This document shows positions 24,931-36,411 of a stretch of 64,000 nt of DNA, in pieces (position 1 is the first letter of the stretch; each line of letters opens with the position of its first letter). The stretch comes from Scytalidium lignicola. Its lineage: Eukaryota > Ascomycota > Leotiomycetes. The notes below the pieces were generated by a model, which made no database searches, had not been told where the DNA came from, and saw nothing but the letters and a program-made list of their open reading frames with translations. The stretch covers positions 1 to 64,000 of the forward strand of contig NCSJ02000173.1 in the NCBI GenBank assembly GCA_002812745.2. Reading direction: 5' to 3'. The translations under genes were made by a program, and so were the position numbers.

Positions 24931-25672
24931 ATTAGAAATGTAATCAATAAAAATATTTCTGTAATTATTTGGATGTTTATAGAGAGTGAAATAACATCAA
25001 ACGTCATCAAGAAGACCTCGCTTGATAAAAACAGTAGTGATAATAATACACAATGACAAGATAATTTGACATCGCTTTAGAAGACTCTCCGATATGCTCT
25101 TTTGACGATTAGACTACTCCAAAGGGCGCAACACTTGGCTGAAACCTGTCTAATAATCCGTCTCCTGTCTCTTCAGCCCTCTTTCCCGGCAGATTGGTAT
25201 CAACAGGTTCATCTTATCGTTACATTTTCCGCGTGGCACCCCCGTTCAAATACTGCCCGCCCGCGGGCCCGCTGAAGAAGAAGTGGCTGGCATAAAGATC
25301 CTTCACAAGCGTTTCACAACTTTTTATGCTTTCAGGGTCCAGCATAAGTTTGTGCTTACATTGTAGAATCTAAAGGGGAAAAGTCAAATCTTGGCTAGTG
25401 CCATCCCACTCTACGCCTCGCCGCCACAACGGGTTCCTGTTGCGTAAACATAACTTGATGCTCTAACGCTTCTAGACCCTCTTCTAATTACGGATACCGC
25501 TGGGTCCTTCTTTGTCTCGTTTGTTTGAACGGCTTGCTACAGTAGATGCAGGGTAGTTGTTGATGTTGGCTGGCACACACTTCCGGGGATTATTCCATAG
25601 TTTACCGTAGTGCCTTACTCAGGAGATGAAGGAGACGACGGGGACCTCTCTCCGGGCAAGTCTCAGCACAGC
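24931..25672. promoter_or_regulatory. Divergent promoter between the racemase-like gene and the TamA-like regulator
   Basis: A 742-bp region serving both genes. It contains the perfect palindrome GCCCGCGGGC at 25259-25268, inside a longer GC-rich string in otherwise AT-rich DNA. The CCG-CGG half-sites are the type bound by Zn2Cys6 proteins. The same 10-mer recurs in the second divergent promoter of this block (29990-29999). An inverse GATA motif (CTTATC) lies at 25213-25218. Regulatory use is inferred. Confidence 0.5.
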
Positions 25673-27887
25673 ATGGCCACAGCTCAGCATCGAGCTCAGA
25701 AGGAGCGCCCGTGTGATGCTTGCAGAAGGCGCAAGATACGCTGCATAAGAGTCCCGGCAGATTCAGAGTTATGCGCTTTATGCCAGTCACGTTCGGAATC
25801 CTGTACTTTCGTTCAGGATCCACCACGCAAGAGGAAGCGCCAACAGCCCCAAGACAATCACAATAATAACAACAACAACCTCGTTGGTTCAAACGCACGG
25901 TAGGAAACGTTGGTGGCTTTGGAGACAGAAGTACTTGACAACTGACGTAATTCTTATATTTTTGCTTCACACAGGTCTCCGGCAAGTGGCATACCTAGCG
26001 CTTCACCTGCCCAGGACGATGAGCTTCCTGGAACCTCCTTACTCCGAGAAACCCTCGGCCACAAAATCACCCGCTCTATCGACTACATAGGACCAACAAC
26101 AGAATACGATGCTTCCCTTCTCCAGCTATTCCGCTTCGACCAGGGCGACGAACATGTCAGCGCAACTGGAAGTATTATCCGGCGCGTCAACCGCAACACG
26201 CACGTCACGGTGAGACCAAGCACCCAGGAAGAATCCGATAGCAACATCAAATACCTGGATACCATCGAAGGGATTGTAGCCCCGCATGGCCAGGCCTTGG
26301 TAGACATATACTTCCGAATCGTTCACCCCAGCTACCCGATTCTCCACAAGAAAGTCTTCCTCGAAAAGTACGGTCGCAATTACCACGAACTCACGCCGAC
26401 ATGCTTGGCCGCCGTCTATATCCTGGCCTTGAATTGGTGGTCGTACAGCCCCAACCTGGTGAGACTGAAGAAACCCAATGTGCAGGAGTTGGAAGAACTC
26501 TTCCCCAAGCTGATGCTGGATATCTACCGGCGTCCGAAGCCTTCGGATCTCCAGGCCGGCCTCATCTTCTGCCAGCGCCCGGATGGAAGCTCCTGGGTGA
26601 TGATGGGAGAATTAATGGCCATGGCCCAAACAGTCGGCCTGCACCTAGATTGCTCGGATTGGAGACTCCCAGAATGGGAGCGCGCGCTCCGGAAACGACT
26701 TGCCTGGGCCGTCTACATACAGGATAAATGGGGTGCGTTGATCCACGGTCGACCTGCGACTATTGTTCGGGACAACTGGGATGTGAGACCTGTTGGAAAG
26801 AGTGATTTCCCCGAGACGGCGAAGGACGATGACGACGAGGAGGGGAGTTCGGAAGTCGAGAAGGGCATGGTTATATTTATGAATTTGATTTCGCTGACTG
26901 AGATTCTTTCGGAGATTCTGGACGCCTTTTTTACGCTGAAGGCCTTGAAGGAGAAGGTTAGTCCTGCGGAAGTTTTGGGAAGGGCGAAGCCTTTACAGAT
27001 TAAGTTGAAGACGTGGTATTCCCAATTGCCTCCTAGTTTGGTCATGGAGGAGACAAAGCCACGGAAGTTGTCATCTACAGGTAAAGTTATCTCTCTTCCC
27101 TCCTCTCTCCCGAGCCTCAAAATGGGGAGAATTTGGTTTATATTTATACAGTTTCAAGGTATTTGGCGGGCTGACTATTGTTGAATAGGACATCTACACC
27201 TTGCCTACTTTTGCGCCGAGATTACTTTACACCGTGCGATCCTCCGTTCACTTGATACCCCCAGCACCGATCAACAGCTGAGGTCTATTACCAGAGCAGC
27301 AGCAAGAGCGCGATTCACCTCAGCCATCGACTTTGTCAAACGCCTGAAACCCGAGCACCTGCAGAGCTTCTGGTTCTTCGCCTCCAAGATCAACCTGGCG
27401 ATAATAGGCACATTCGGGTGCATGCTCTGGGCCACTAGCGAGACCAAAGAAGAACGCGACTTCTACCGCCAGCAATTGGCCGAGTTTAGATGGACGCTGC
27501 GATTAAGCAGCACGGCCGCGGAATTCATGAAGTTCACCGTTGCCATGCTAGATGATAGTCCCGTTTTCGCATTGGATCCTTCGAGACATGGGACGGATTT
27601 TTCGGATCGTCAGAGCAATGAGAATCAATCTCCAGATGTAAGTGAAGAGATGGGGGGGATCAGTAAGGGGATCAGCTGGAGGAGGAGCAGGACAGTTCAC
27701 GCCGCAGGATATGGGGTTGCCGCCGGGTTCGGGTTACGCGGCAAATTTTGATTGTGATAGTTTGAATTCCAATGAGTACTGGCTTGAATATTCGGCGTTT
27801 TCATTTGGAGGAGTTCCAACGGGACATCATGGAGATAGTAACCTTGCGGCCTCAATAACACCACCAGATTTTTATAATGCGGGGTAG
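25673..27887 (+). CDS. TamA/DAL81-like Zn2Cys6 transcriptional regulator
   Basis: Four exons, 25673..25899, 25975..27080, 27189..27637 and 27696..27887, join in frame to 657 aa. The zinc cluster is ERPCDACRRRKIRCI..CALCQSRSESC followed by TFVQDPPRKRKRQ, closest in style to Aspergillus TamA and yeast DAL81. The middle (Fungal_trans) region has IEGIVAPHGQALVDIYFRI, HPSYPILHKKVFLEKYGR, AVYILALNWWSY and LAWAVYIQDKWGALIHGRP, the most conserved TamA/DAL81 strings. The last exon uses a 58-nt intron and ends Gly/Pro-rich. TamA and DAL81 are co-activators of nitrogen-source genes including GABA and allantoin use. Because a canonical orthologue usually sits elsewhere, this could be a cluster-specific paralogue. 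The ATG at 25673 is the first in frame; upstream reading needs a GTG. Confidence 0.88.
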
Positions 27888-28024
27888 AAACAGTGAGAAG
27901 AAGAGAAAACGAAGAACGTTCTTCTGATGAATGAGATATATTGGATTTAACAAAGTGGTGTGGATCAGTGATGCGGATGAGAAAGTGGGGATTATTAGGA
28001 TGGTTGGAGGGAAAAATGGTTCTC

Positions 28025-29489
28025 TTAATTTCGAGTCCTCTGATACGGAAAATTCTGCCTCCAATGCACCGCAATCTCCTTCCTGGTGGTTATCCACACA
28101 TCGTCCTTCTGCGAGATGTATTTCAGGAACCTTTCTACCGCAGCAAATCGTCCTGGCTTACCGCTCACTCGGCAGTGCAATCCTATCGTCATCATCTTTG
28201 GCTTGCCTTCCTGGCCTTCGGCGTATAGCACATCGAAGGCATTTTGAAGATATTCTTGGAACGCGGCGGCAGAACCCCAACTTCCTGAGCTTACTTGGAA
28301 TTTTAGATCGTTATTGTCGTATCTGTAATGTGTGTGTGGGTTAGTCATAGACTCTTTAGGATTTTTCTTTTGTGGAAGGGGAGGAAAATGATAGCGGGAT
28401 AGATATAAAAAAGAAAGAGGAAGGGTATATGGGTAAGGAGTGAGATTGGTATTACATACGAGTAAGGTAGAAGGAGCATCCCTTTAGGGTTTGCACTGTC
28501 CTTTTCAGATGGCACGTCTGCCCAGTAAGGTAAATCGTCCGCGAATGCATCGGATGAGTAGAGTAGTGGGACGTTCTTCTCCTCGTGGACTTCGTGGATC
28601 AGGGTTTTTGTATGTGGAGAGCAACGCCCGATGAACCAGCCGACAGGGTAAACCCCACATGTAGCGTTGAGGGATTGTAGCTGACGGGCAATATATTGTT
28701 TCTCTTCTTCGGGTGTCATGTTGTGGTATGGAACCCATCTGGGAGGGTGAAAAGGAGTAGAGTTAGCTTAGGTCCTCTTATACAATAGATAGCATAGTTT
28801 CATAGAGAAAAAAGACACTGTCTGTTAGCACCCGCTAGATGAGATCCGTTCGTGAAAGGCCGCCAAGAATATTTACTTGAAATATTTGTTCAAGCAACTT
28901 ACCTATATCCATGACTAGCAATCTCATGTCCACCATCAACGAACGCCCTAGCTACAGCAGGATTCATCTCCAACGCCTGTCCAACCGCATAGATGGTAAC
29001 CTTGACTCCATATTTTTCGAAGAGACGCAAAAGTCGCCATACACCTACTCGTGCACCATAGTCGTAGTCGGATTCGATCTTGGGGTCCCGAGAGCCAATA
29101 CGCTTTGGCACGTCGGGTTGTTCCCACATGTGCGATTCGGTCTGCGAGTCACCGTTCAAGAGAGAACGCTCTGCACCCTGAAATCAAGCAGAAAGGAAAA
29201 CATGCTTAGCTAGCTACGTTCCATGGGTACAGGTATGCTTCTTGGGAGGGTATTTTCCTAAGTTGAATAAAGCAAGCTGTGAGCATCGACGTACCTCCTC
29301 ATAGTTGATCACAAAGCTCACGGCAATTTTGGCTCCGTTAGCCCACTTTGGATCGAATGATTCCTGGCCATACCCAACCAAGTCCCTAGGGAAGTCATAC
29401 TTGGTGTCTCGTAAGGGATCGACATTGGGGGCATCCAGGCTGATGGCGACGTGGTCAACGGCCTGTAGCGGCGAGAAGTCTGAGGCCAT
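28025..29489 (-). CDS. PuuE-type allantoinase / polysaccharide deacetylase family protein
   Basis: Four exons, 29295..29489, 28903..29177, 28460..28738 and 28025..28322, join in frame to 348 aa. The N-terminus has PRDLVGYGQESFDPKWANGA and IAVSFVINYEEGAERSLLNGD, the opening of the PuuE subfamily. Then come DYDYGARVGVWRLLRLFEKY, VTIYAVGQALEMNPAVARAF, EIASHGYRW (the metal-site HGYRW motif), VGWFIGRCSPHTKTLIHE, LLYSSDAFADDLPYW and TIGLHCRVSGKPGR. No signal peptide, which suits a cytosolic enzyme acting on a small substrate rather than chitin. In bacteria PuuE is a cofactor-independent allantoinase; the fungal substrate is inferred from family and neighbours. It is divergent from the NCS1 permease and convergent with the TamA-like gene, whose stop is only 137 bp away. 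Confidence 0.87.
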
Positions 29490-30443
29490 TGTTGAGAAAG
29501 TAAATGATATCTTTAGGGTTTCGTTCTTAGTCAACAAAGAAGCATAAAGACAGAACCAATTTAGGATATTTTTCGTAAGCTACTACTCTTTTGTCCAAAA
29601 AAAAAAGGGTATGAGACAAGGGATGAAGACACAGACAAACAGACCGGCAAAGAGGCAGGAATAAAATGACACCTAGAGTACGATAGGCCTAGTTATGGCT
29701 TTCAACTAAACTTAAGTAGTACGAATCTCACTGCTAAGATCGATCTTCAAGACCCCCGCCGCGGCTTCCCGCGGTGCATGTGCTGGGCGGCGGCAAGTCA
29801 TCACCAGCCTTTGTCGTACAAGGCCACATGAGACACAAGGACACACCTGGACAAGCCCTGCTGTGCAACTGCGGAATAATGCGTTTACGGGCTTCTGGGG
29901 TTCTGTGTTGGGGGCCTTTTTACTACAGACAGTTCTAAGGGGAGCCGTAGAGCCGGGTGCTGAAGCCCGCGCCCACAGCCCGCATAGAGGCCCGCGGGCA
30001 GTTGTTGAAGAGCCCGTGTCGTCAGGGGGATGATAATTAGTATTGACGGTTGAGTCCCAATCCATCGAATCACTCCCTTATCGACCAGCGGTGTGGCTGG
30101 GAAGCTACTGCCCACCTGCTTCTCGAGCCGTCTTCCCCGACTCTTGTCCTTTCGTTCCGGTAGATGGTCTTAAGATAAGGTCGATATAGTTGAATATCTG
30201 ACGGCTTCTATATATATTATATAGATGCGGAAAGGGATCCTGTCAATTCAAAGAGGTTAACTCTACCGGCGAGATTCGTTCAATTTGTCTGACTTGCTCC
30301 AGAACGGACCCCGTCGTCGATCACCTCATAAGCAAAAAGGAAAAGGGGACGACCCGACCCGCGACCGCCCGAACGGTCCGCCAGCTAAATACCAAACTAT
30401 CAACAAACCCAAAAACGCATCCACCGTCATCACTAAATAAACA
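29490..30443. promoter_or_regulatory. Divergent promoter between the allantoinase-like gene and the NCS1 permease
   Basis: A 954-bp bidirectional promoter. CCGCGG occurs at 29759-29764, 29769-29774 and inside the palindrome GCCCGCGGGC at 29990-29999, which is identical to the one at 25259-25268. HGATAR-type AreA sites occur at 30077-30082 (CTTATC on this strand) and 30174-30179 (GATAAG). The stretch 29745-30015 is markedly GC-rich. The pattern suits nitrogen-repressible, pathway-specific control, which is inference. Confidence 0.55.
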
Positions 30444-32339
30444 ATGGATACCTTCCGGAATCTCCGTGACAAGCATCTCGTCCTGCACCCGCCGCCGGGC
30501 TCTTTTACTGCGGAGGGCGATTCTGCACGCTGGAGCAATGCAGATCTCGACCCCGTGCCCGAGACCAAGAAGAAGTGGGAATGGTATCATGTCGGTGGCT
30601 TCTGGATTGCGGAGGGCTTCAATGCGGCTCAGATGCAGGTGCCTTCTAGCGCTGTGTCCATCGGCTTGAATCCAGGGCTAGCTGTGGTAGCTTGTCTGAT
30701 TGGGAACCTGTTGGTGACTTTCCCAGTGTGTGTGACGGGTTACCTAGGAGCTAAGGTATGGGGTCGAAATCTTTTATTATTAAAAAAATTGTTATTACTT
30801 ATATCGACTATCTCTTTTTTATTCACGACTCTTAACATTAGTGCCTGTGAGGGTGGTGCCTCCATATGTGTCGTTTTGGTTTCTGACGAGCGATGAATAT
30901 CTTTAGTACTCTATAAATTTCCCAGTCATTGCCAGATCCTCCTATGGCATGGTTGGCGCTTATGTCGCCATGACTATCCGTGGAGTGTTCTGCGTCATCC
31001 TCTACGGCGTCATTGCTTCGCTGGGAGGGAATGCGGTCCGTTGTATGATTGAAGGTATCTGGCCGTCTTTTGCATCATGGCATCTCAATTCCCTGCCTGC
31101 AAGCGCTGAAATCACGGCTCCGGACTTGCTGTGTTTTTCCATCTTCTGGCTCCTGTCCTTCCCCTTCTTGCTAATATCCATCACCTCGCTGCGATGGATG
31201 TTCCTCGTCAAGATCGTTCTGATGCCCTTCTTCTATGTCGCGTTGATGACCTGGGGATTGACTGCAGGACATGGCACTGGACCTTTGTTTTCGATTCCAA
31301 ACAAGATCACTAATGGGTGGTCTGTTGGATATGTCTTTTGCTCCACAATTCTGGCAACTATTGGTGGTAATGCTAGTACGTGATTCTTCTTTTTCTTAAA
31401 TATGCTCTTTAGCATCCGTATCTCTAACTGTGCGCTAGCCTTTGCTATCAACATGGCAGATATAACACGATATGCACGAAGTCCACGAGACTGCACCATA
31501 GCTCAAGCCGTTGCTCTACCGGTGATGATCACCCTCATTGAACTACTTGGAGCAATCCTTGCAGCTACTTCTCAGGTTGTCTACGGCGAGGTACAATGGA
31601 ACCCCCTCCTCCTCGTGCTCGAGTGGGACAACCGAGCTGCCAAATTCTTTGCTGGCCTGCTATTTGCCTTTGCCATGATTGGTACCAATATCGCCGGTAA
31701 CAGCGTTCCCTTTGCCAATGACTTGATGGGTATCTTCCCCAAGTATATCAACATCCGCCGTGGCCAGGTCATTTGTGCGATCATTGGATATGCTAGCTGT
31801 CCTTGGGCCATTCAAGCTAAATCCACCAGATTCTTCAGCTTTATTGGCGGCTACAGCATCTTCCTCGGCCCTGTTGTTGGTGTGCTGCTTTCCGACTACT
31901 TTCTTGTGACGAAGCGAAAGGACTTCAACATCGTCCAGCTCTATAAGCCGCATGGTATCTACTGGTACAACCATGGCTGGAACTTCCGCGCTATTGTCGC
32001 TCTTCTGAGTGGTATTGCCCCTCTCCTTCCTGGCCTGATTTACAATATCAATCCAGTTATTCCGATGGCACGTGGTATCATCGAGTTTTATACTCTTGGA
32101 TGGCTTGATGGACTCATAATTTCTTTGTAGGCAATGCATCCCTTAATATAAAAGACAGAATTACTAACACTTTTTTCCAATTCAGAGTCATTTATTACCT
32201 GCTCAACCTAGCCTTCCCATACAAGCCGATTCTTGACCAAGAAGACATTCACGTCCCCGTCGTTACGGATGGAAGCAACTCTGGCCTCGAGGAGAAGGGC
32301 AATTCGGACCGTGTGAAGATTGAGTCAATTGATTTATAA
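30444..32339 (+). CDS. NCS1 family permease (allantoin/uracil FUR/DAL4 class)
   Basis: Four exons, 30444..30755, 30907..31375, 31439..32126 and 32186..32339, give 540 aa. Typical features are NADLDPVPETKKKWEWYHV before TM1, then GGFWIAEGFNAAQMQVPSS, FPVIARSSYGMVGAYVA, the TM6-TM7 region NMADITRYARSPRD, and NSVPFANDLMGIFPKYINIR. About 12 hydrophobic segments are seen, with a short cytoplasmic tail ending ESIDL. This is a plasma-membrane proton symporter family for nucleobases, uridine and allantoin. The FUR/DAL4 subgroup assignment is from overall wording and not from a tree. The first intron (151 nt) has alternative acceptors; the one chosen restores YSINFPVIARSSYG. Confidence 0.88.
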
Positions 32340-32588
32340 ACTACCACAGAGGTATTTAATTCTAATTTTAATGTTGGGAGTGTCGGTGTTTTAGTGCTGG
32401 ACGATACGACGAACGATGAATGTTAATATAAGGTTAAATTGCAAGATCAATTTATGATGAGTCTAATGTAGAAACTACATGATTTGATGTCTATAAATTC
32501 AGAAACAATAATCAAGCTTGGAAATATCTTTGTTTCGTTCTATATCTTGAAGTTACATCTATGCACGAGATATGTCTCGGAACACAAA

Positions 32589-33199
32589 TCACAGCTCCTT
32601 CCTCCCTTTTTCACTCTCTTTCTTTTCGTCAGGTATCCCATCCTTCCCAAACGCACCAGTCAGATATCCTAATTTAAACACCATCGTGAAAACCGGCACA
32701 CCCATCTGTAACCAAAGAGGTGTATGCCACGTTCTCCACTGGCTAAGCCCATCCCACCCTAGGACATAACAGAAAGCGATCCAATGCGGGATATCCGTGA
32801 CTGCCGAAATTATTACGTATAAGTGGATGACTTTCGGACTGGTACAGTATCTCATGAGCGAGAGAGTTACAAATGCGAGCATGAACATTAAGACGGCGGA
32901 TTGGAGGCCGAGGAGGTGTTCTAGTGGTGTTGGGTTGGGATCTGTGGCCCCTCGGCCGGCGAGGTGGGGTGGGAGGAGGGTGGTGATGGATGTGGGATCA
33001 AGAACGGGGGTTAGGAAGCCACCGAAGAACCTATTTGATTTGATTTTCGAGTGTTAGACTTGTAAGGAAATATTATTGGAGCTTTTATTATAGTATCTTC
33101 TTTTCTGATTCTTTCCTATTGAAATATGTTGACTTACAATAAGCAAGGCTCAATGTAAAGGAAGAAGAAACGTGGTATCGGGGGCAAGATAGATGCCAT
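32589..33199 (-). CDS. Small four-TM membrane protein, DUF7704/EXPERA-like
   Basis: Exons 33138..33199 and 32589..33030 give 167 aa. The start MASILPPIPRFFFLYIEPCL then FFGGFLTP is typical of a widespread fungal membrane family (DUF7704). It is followed by helices LLGLQSAVLMFMLAFVTLSL, VIHLYVIISAVTDIPHWIAF and LWLQMGVPVFTMVFKLGYLT. The C-terminus is charged (DEKKESEKGRKEL). Likely in the endomembrane system; no function known. It is convergent with the NCS1 permease, 249 bp away, and need not belong to that cluster. Confidence 0.75.
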
Positions 33200-34363
33200 T
33201 TTGCCTTTTGTTGTTTTAAGTTTACGTTAAACAAAAAAGACCAGAGAATTATTCTAGGAGCTTTGGAGAATCCGAGAAATATAATTTTGCCAGTGGAAAA
33301 GATGGGCATGGGAGCCTTTAAATCAGCCTACATCATAGTCATCATCTATTAGGGAATCTATTCGTTTTTTGACAATGGCCGTGCGGATCCTTCCAAATAG
33401 AATTACTTCCATACTTGAAACAGATATCTGTTCTATCGCTATTGGTTGTTTCCTAGGTATTTGTATTCTATTACGGCACAGCAAGCTGCAACCTAGATGA
33501 TGTACGTCAAAGCTGGATGTTAGTTCAATCGGAAATGAGGGGCTGTCGGAAAATACAAATAGTTGAAATGAGTGAGCTAGCCAATGAGTTAGCTACAAGC
33601 AACACGCGGAACACGGAGGTATGCCAGTTGTACAGTACTTATTAAGTTGTAAGTTAGGCTGATTACTGCTGGGGCATCTTCCGTAATAAATATTCTTCGC
33701 TATCAAAAACACTTGAAAGGTTGGTTGGTAATAGAGTATTAAGTGCGTGTGTTCTCAGATTGACCGTCTAAGTAGGTCTTATCCTAGGAAAGGGAGGATA
33801 AATATCCTTATGCTTGAATACTGTTGTATGTGATGTAGAATTTAATTCTGTTGTCGGCTTACAGATGAAGCCCTGGTGGTGGGCTTATAGCTCCGAGTAG
33901 GACATGTGCTGGCGCATCAGTCAATAAGTTTAATCTGCGTTCATGAAGCTACGAAGTACTAATAATGTACAGTACATCCCCGCTCCTCAAGACTAATATT
34001 GTATTCAGGTGCCACTGCAAACCTCACCGCTGATTATTATTTCTTCAACTTATCTATTGGCCAGAAATTTCTAACACGGCAAAATCAATGGTAAGGTGGT
34101 TGCCTACTGTGCCACAGTCCATGCGTAATTGTAAAACAGTACGGAGTAAGTTATTTTAGTTACACGAAGGTCTGTCTGCCCGTCGAACATTCGTTGCAGA
34201 TTCCTTCGTATAAGAATGAATGGTAAATTCTCTGCTAGGGCGCATTTCTGGTATTAATACTTACTTTATTTCATCCTACGGTATCCTTAATCAATTCAAT
34301 ATCATCTGAAACCCGATAAGATTTTGTTATACAGGGAGATATTGGTTACTTGTGTAGAACGAC
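33200..34363. other. Intergenic region, divergent promoters
   Basis: It holds the promoters of the small membrane protein gene (next to 33199) and the P450 gene (next to 34364). No ORF of interest, repeat or RNA gene recognised. Confidence 0.5.
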
Positions 34364-36059
34364 ATGATTCCTTTGTGGATCGTTGCATCCGTCACCGTCA
34401 CCCTCTACTTCATCTTCACGTCACTCCTAACTTCACAACGCCGCAAAAAGCTTGCTGAAGAATGGGGATGCAGACCATTGTATGTTCGACCAAATAAATG
34501 GCCTGGCGGGATAGAGTTCCTATGGGAACTCTATCAGGCGGATAAAAATGACCAGGTACCAGATGAGCTAGCTAAGATGTTCCTTGAAAGTCCCAGTGAG
34601 ACATGGGAAGTACAGCTTTGGGGAACACCTCAGTTGTTTACAAATAATCCGAAGAATATACAGGCTATGTTGGGGACACAATTTGAGGACTTTGGGGTTG
34701 GGGATCAGAGGAGAAGGGGATTTCTTCCGATGCTGGGGGATGGGATTTTCACCCAGGACGGGAAGGCTTGGTGAGTATATCTGTTTAGATAGGCATGATA
34801 TTAGATACTGTGATAATCTTGCCTCGTATGTCTGTATTTCAAGATATATTTGGCTATAGATTTTTGTAGGCGCATTTCGATGTTCACACATCATCGCTGA
34901 CACTGTCGAATCAAGGGAACACTCTCGCGCATTGCTTCGTCCACAGTTCACCCGTGATCAAGTCGGCGATCTCGAACTCGAAGAGACACATATCCAGCGC
35001 TTTCTCATGCACATACCATCCGAATCGTCAGGCTGGACCTCCGAAGTGGACCTTGGACCACTCTTCTTCAGTCTGACCCTCGACTCAGCCACCGAATTTC
35101 TCTTTGGCCAAAGCACGGAAACGCTGCTCTCCAGTCTTCCCGGACAGAAAGTCTCAGACGCCATGCTTCAATGGAAGACTGTCGGAGAGTGTTTTGATAT
35201 CGGCACTAACACGATTGGCATTCGAATACGTCTCTTCGATCTATATTTTTTGTACAATCCTAAATCATTCCGCGACAGCTGCAAAGAAATCAATCGTTTC
35301 GCAGACCACTTTGTGAAGCTCGCTATCGAGAAAGAGAAGGAAGGGAATACTGCTTCAGGCGAGAAACAACGATACATTTTCCTACACGAGCTCGTTAAGG
35401 TGACAAAAGACCCCGTCGTGCTTCGAAGCCAGCTCTTGAACATCCTTATCGCAGGTAGAGACACAACAGCCGGCCTCATTGGATGGACCTTTTGGTGTCT
35501 CGCTCGCAACCCAAAGGTTTTCCAAAAGCTCCGTGACACAATTATAGAGTCGTTCGGGACGTATGAAAACCCTCACGACATCAGCTTCAGTACACTGAAG
35601 GGCTGTTCCTACTTGCAGTACACCATGAACGAAACCCTCCGTCTCTTCCCTTCTGTTCCAAACAACGGTCGTGAATCCATTAAAGATACTACTCTACCAT
35701 TTGGCGGCGGTCAAGATGGCCAGTCCCCTGTCTTTATCCCCAAGGGACACTTATGCAACTATTCCGTCTACGCACTACACCGGCGCAAGGATATCTGGGG
35801 CCTTGATGCCGAGGAATACAATCCAGATCGATGGTACGGGCTCAAAGTAGGATGGGAATATCTTCCGTTTAATGGCGGGCCGAGAATCTGTTTGGGTCAG
35901 CAATTTGCATTGACGGAGGCTGGGTATGTCATTACGAGGTTGGTTCAGAAATACGACAGGATCCAGAACTGTGAAAGTGATAAAGAGATTCGACATAATT
36001 TTGGTGTTACTAGTTCCCCTAAAAGAGTCTTTGTAAGACTTCATGAGGCGGAAAAGTAA
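34364..36059 (+). CDS. Cytochrome P450, CYP52-like
   Basis: Exons 34364..34770 and 34916..36059 give 516 aa. An N-terminal membrane anchor (LWIVASVTVTLYFIFTSLLT) places it in the ER. The I-helix is LIAGRDTTAGLI, the K-helix NETLRLFPSVPNNGR, and the PERF-like segment EEYNPDRWYGL. The haem loop is FNGGPRICLGQQFALTEAGY with its cysteine ligand. The wording of K-helix and haem loop is that of CYP52/CYP539-type enzymes, which hydroxylate n-alkanes and fatty acids at the omega end. The 145-nt intron is long for this genome, but phases match as drawn. Substrate is inferred. Confidence 0.9.
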
Positions 36060-36411
36060 TTGGGATGGATATGGAGTGGGAATTAAGTATGCTGTGTCTG
36101 ATATTAAGTCCGGAACGTGATATTCTTCGTCTCCAGCAGAGAATTCTATGGCGTCCATGTTAAGTGTTTAATTATGACAGTTATGACAATTATGACTTGT
36201 TTGATGAATATTCCCCCTGCAGGTTTTTGTGAGGTTCATTAAGCTCAAATGAAATAAAGTTCAGATTAATAACTCGTCAAAGTCGATACAATAGTGCCCG
36301 ACAGCTGACCAATAACAACACGAGTAATATTAGGATTCAAGGGTGGGAGAAACCTGATACTTTCATTTCACCCATTTTCTTTGTGGATATCTGGATTAAT
36401 GCCCAGTCATA
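36060..36411. promoter_or_regulatory. Short intergenic region between the P450 and aconitase X genes
   Basis: A 352-bp tandem gap that should contain the P450 terminator and the aconitase X promoter. A repeated TTATGACA-type string (ATTATGACAGTTATGACAATTATGAC) spans about 36171-36196. Confidence 0.4.
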
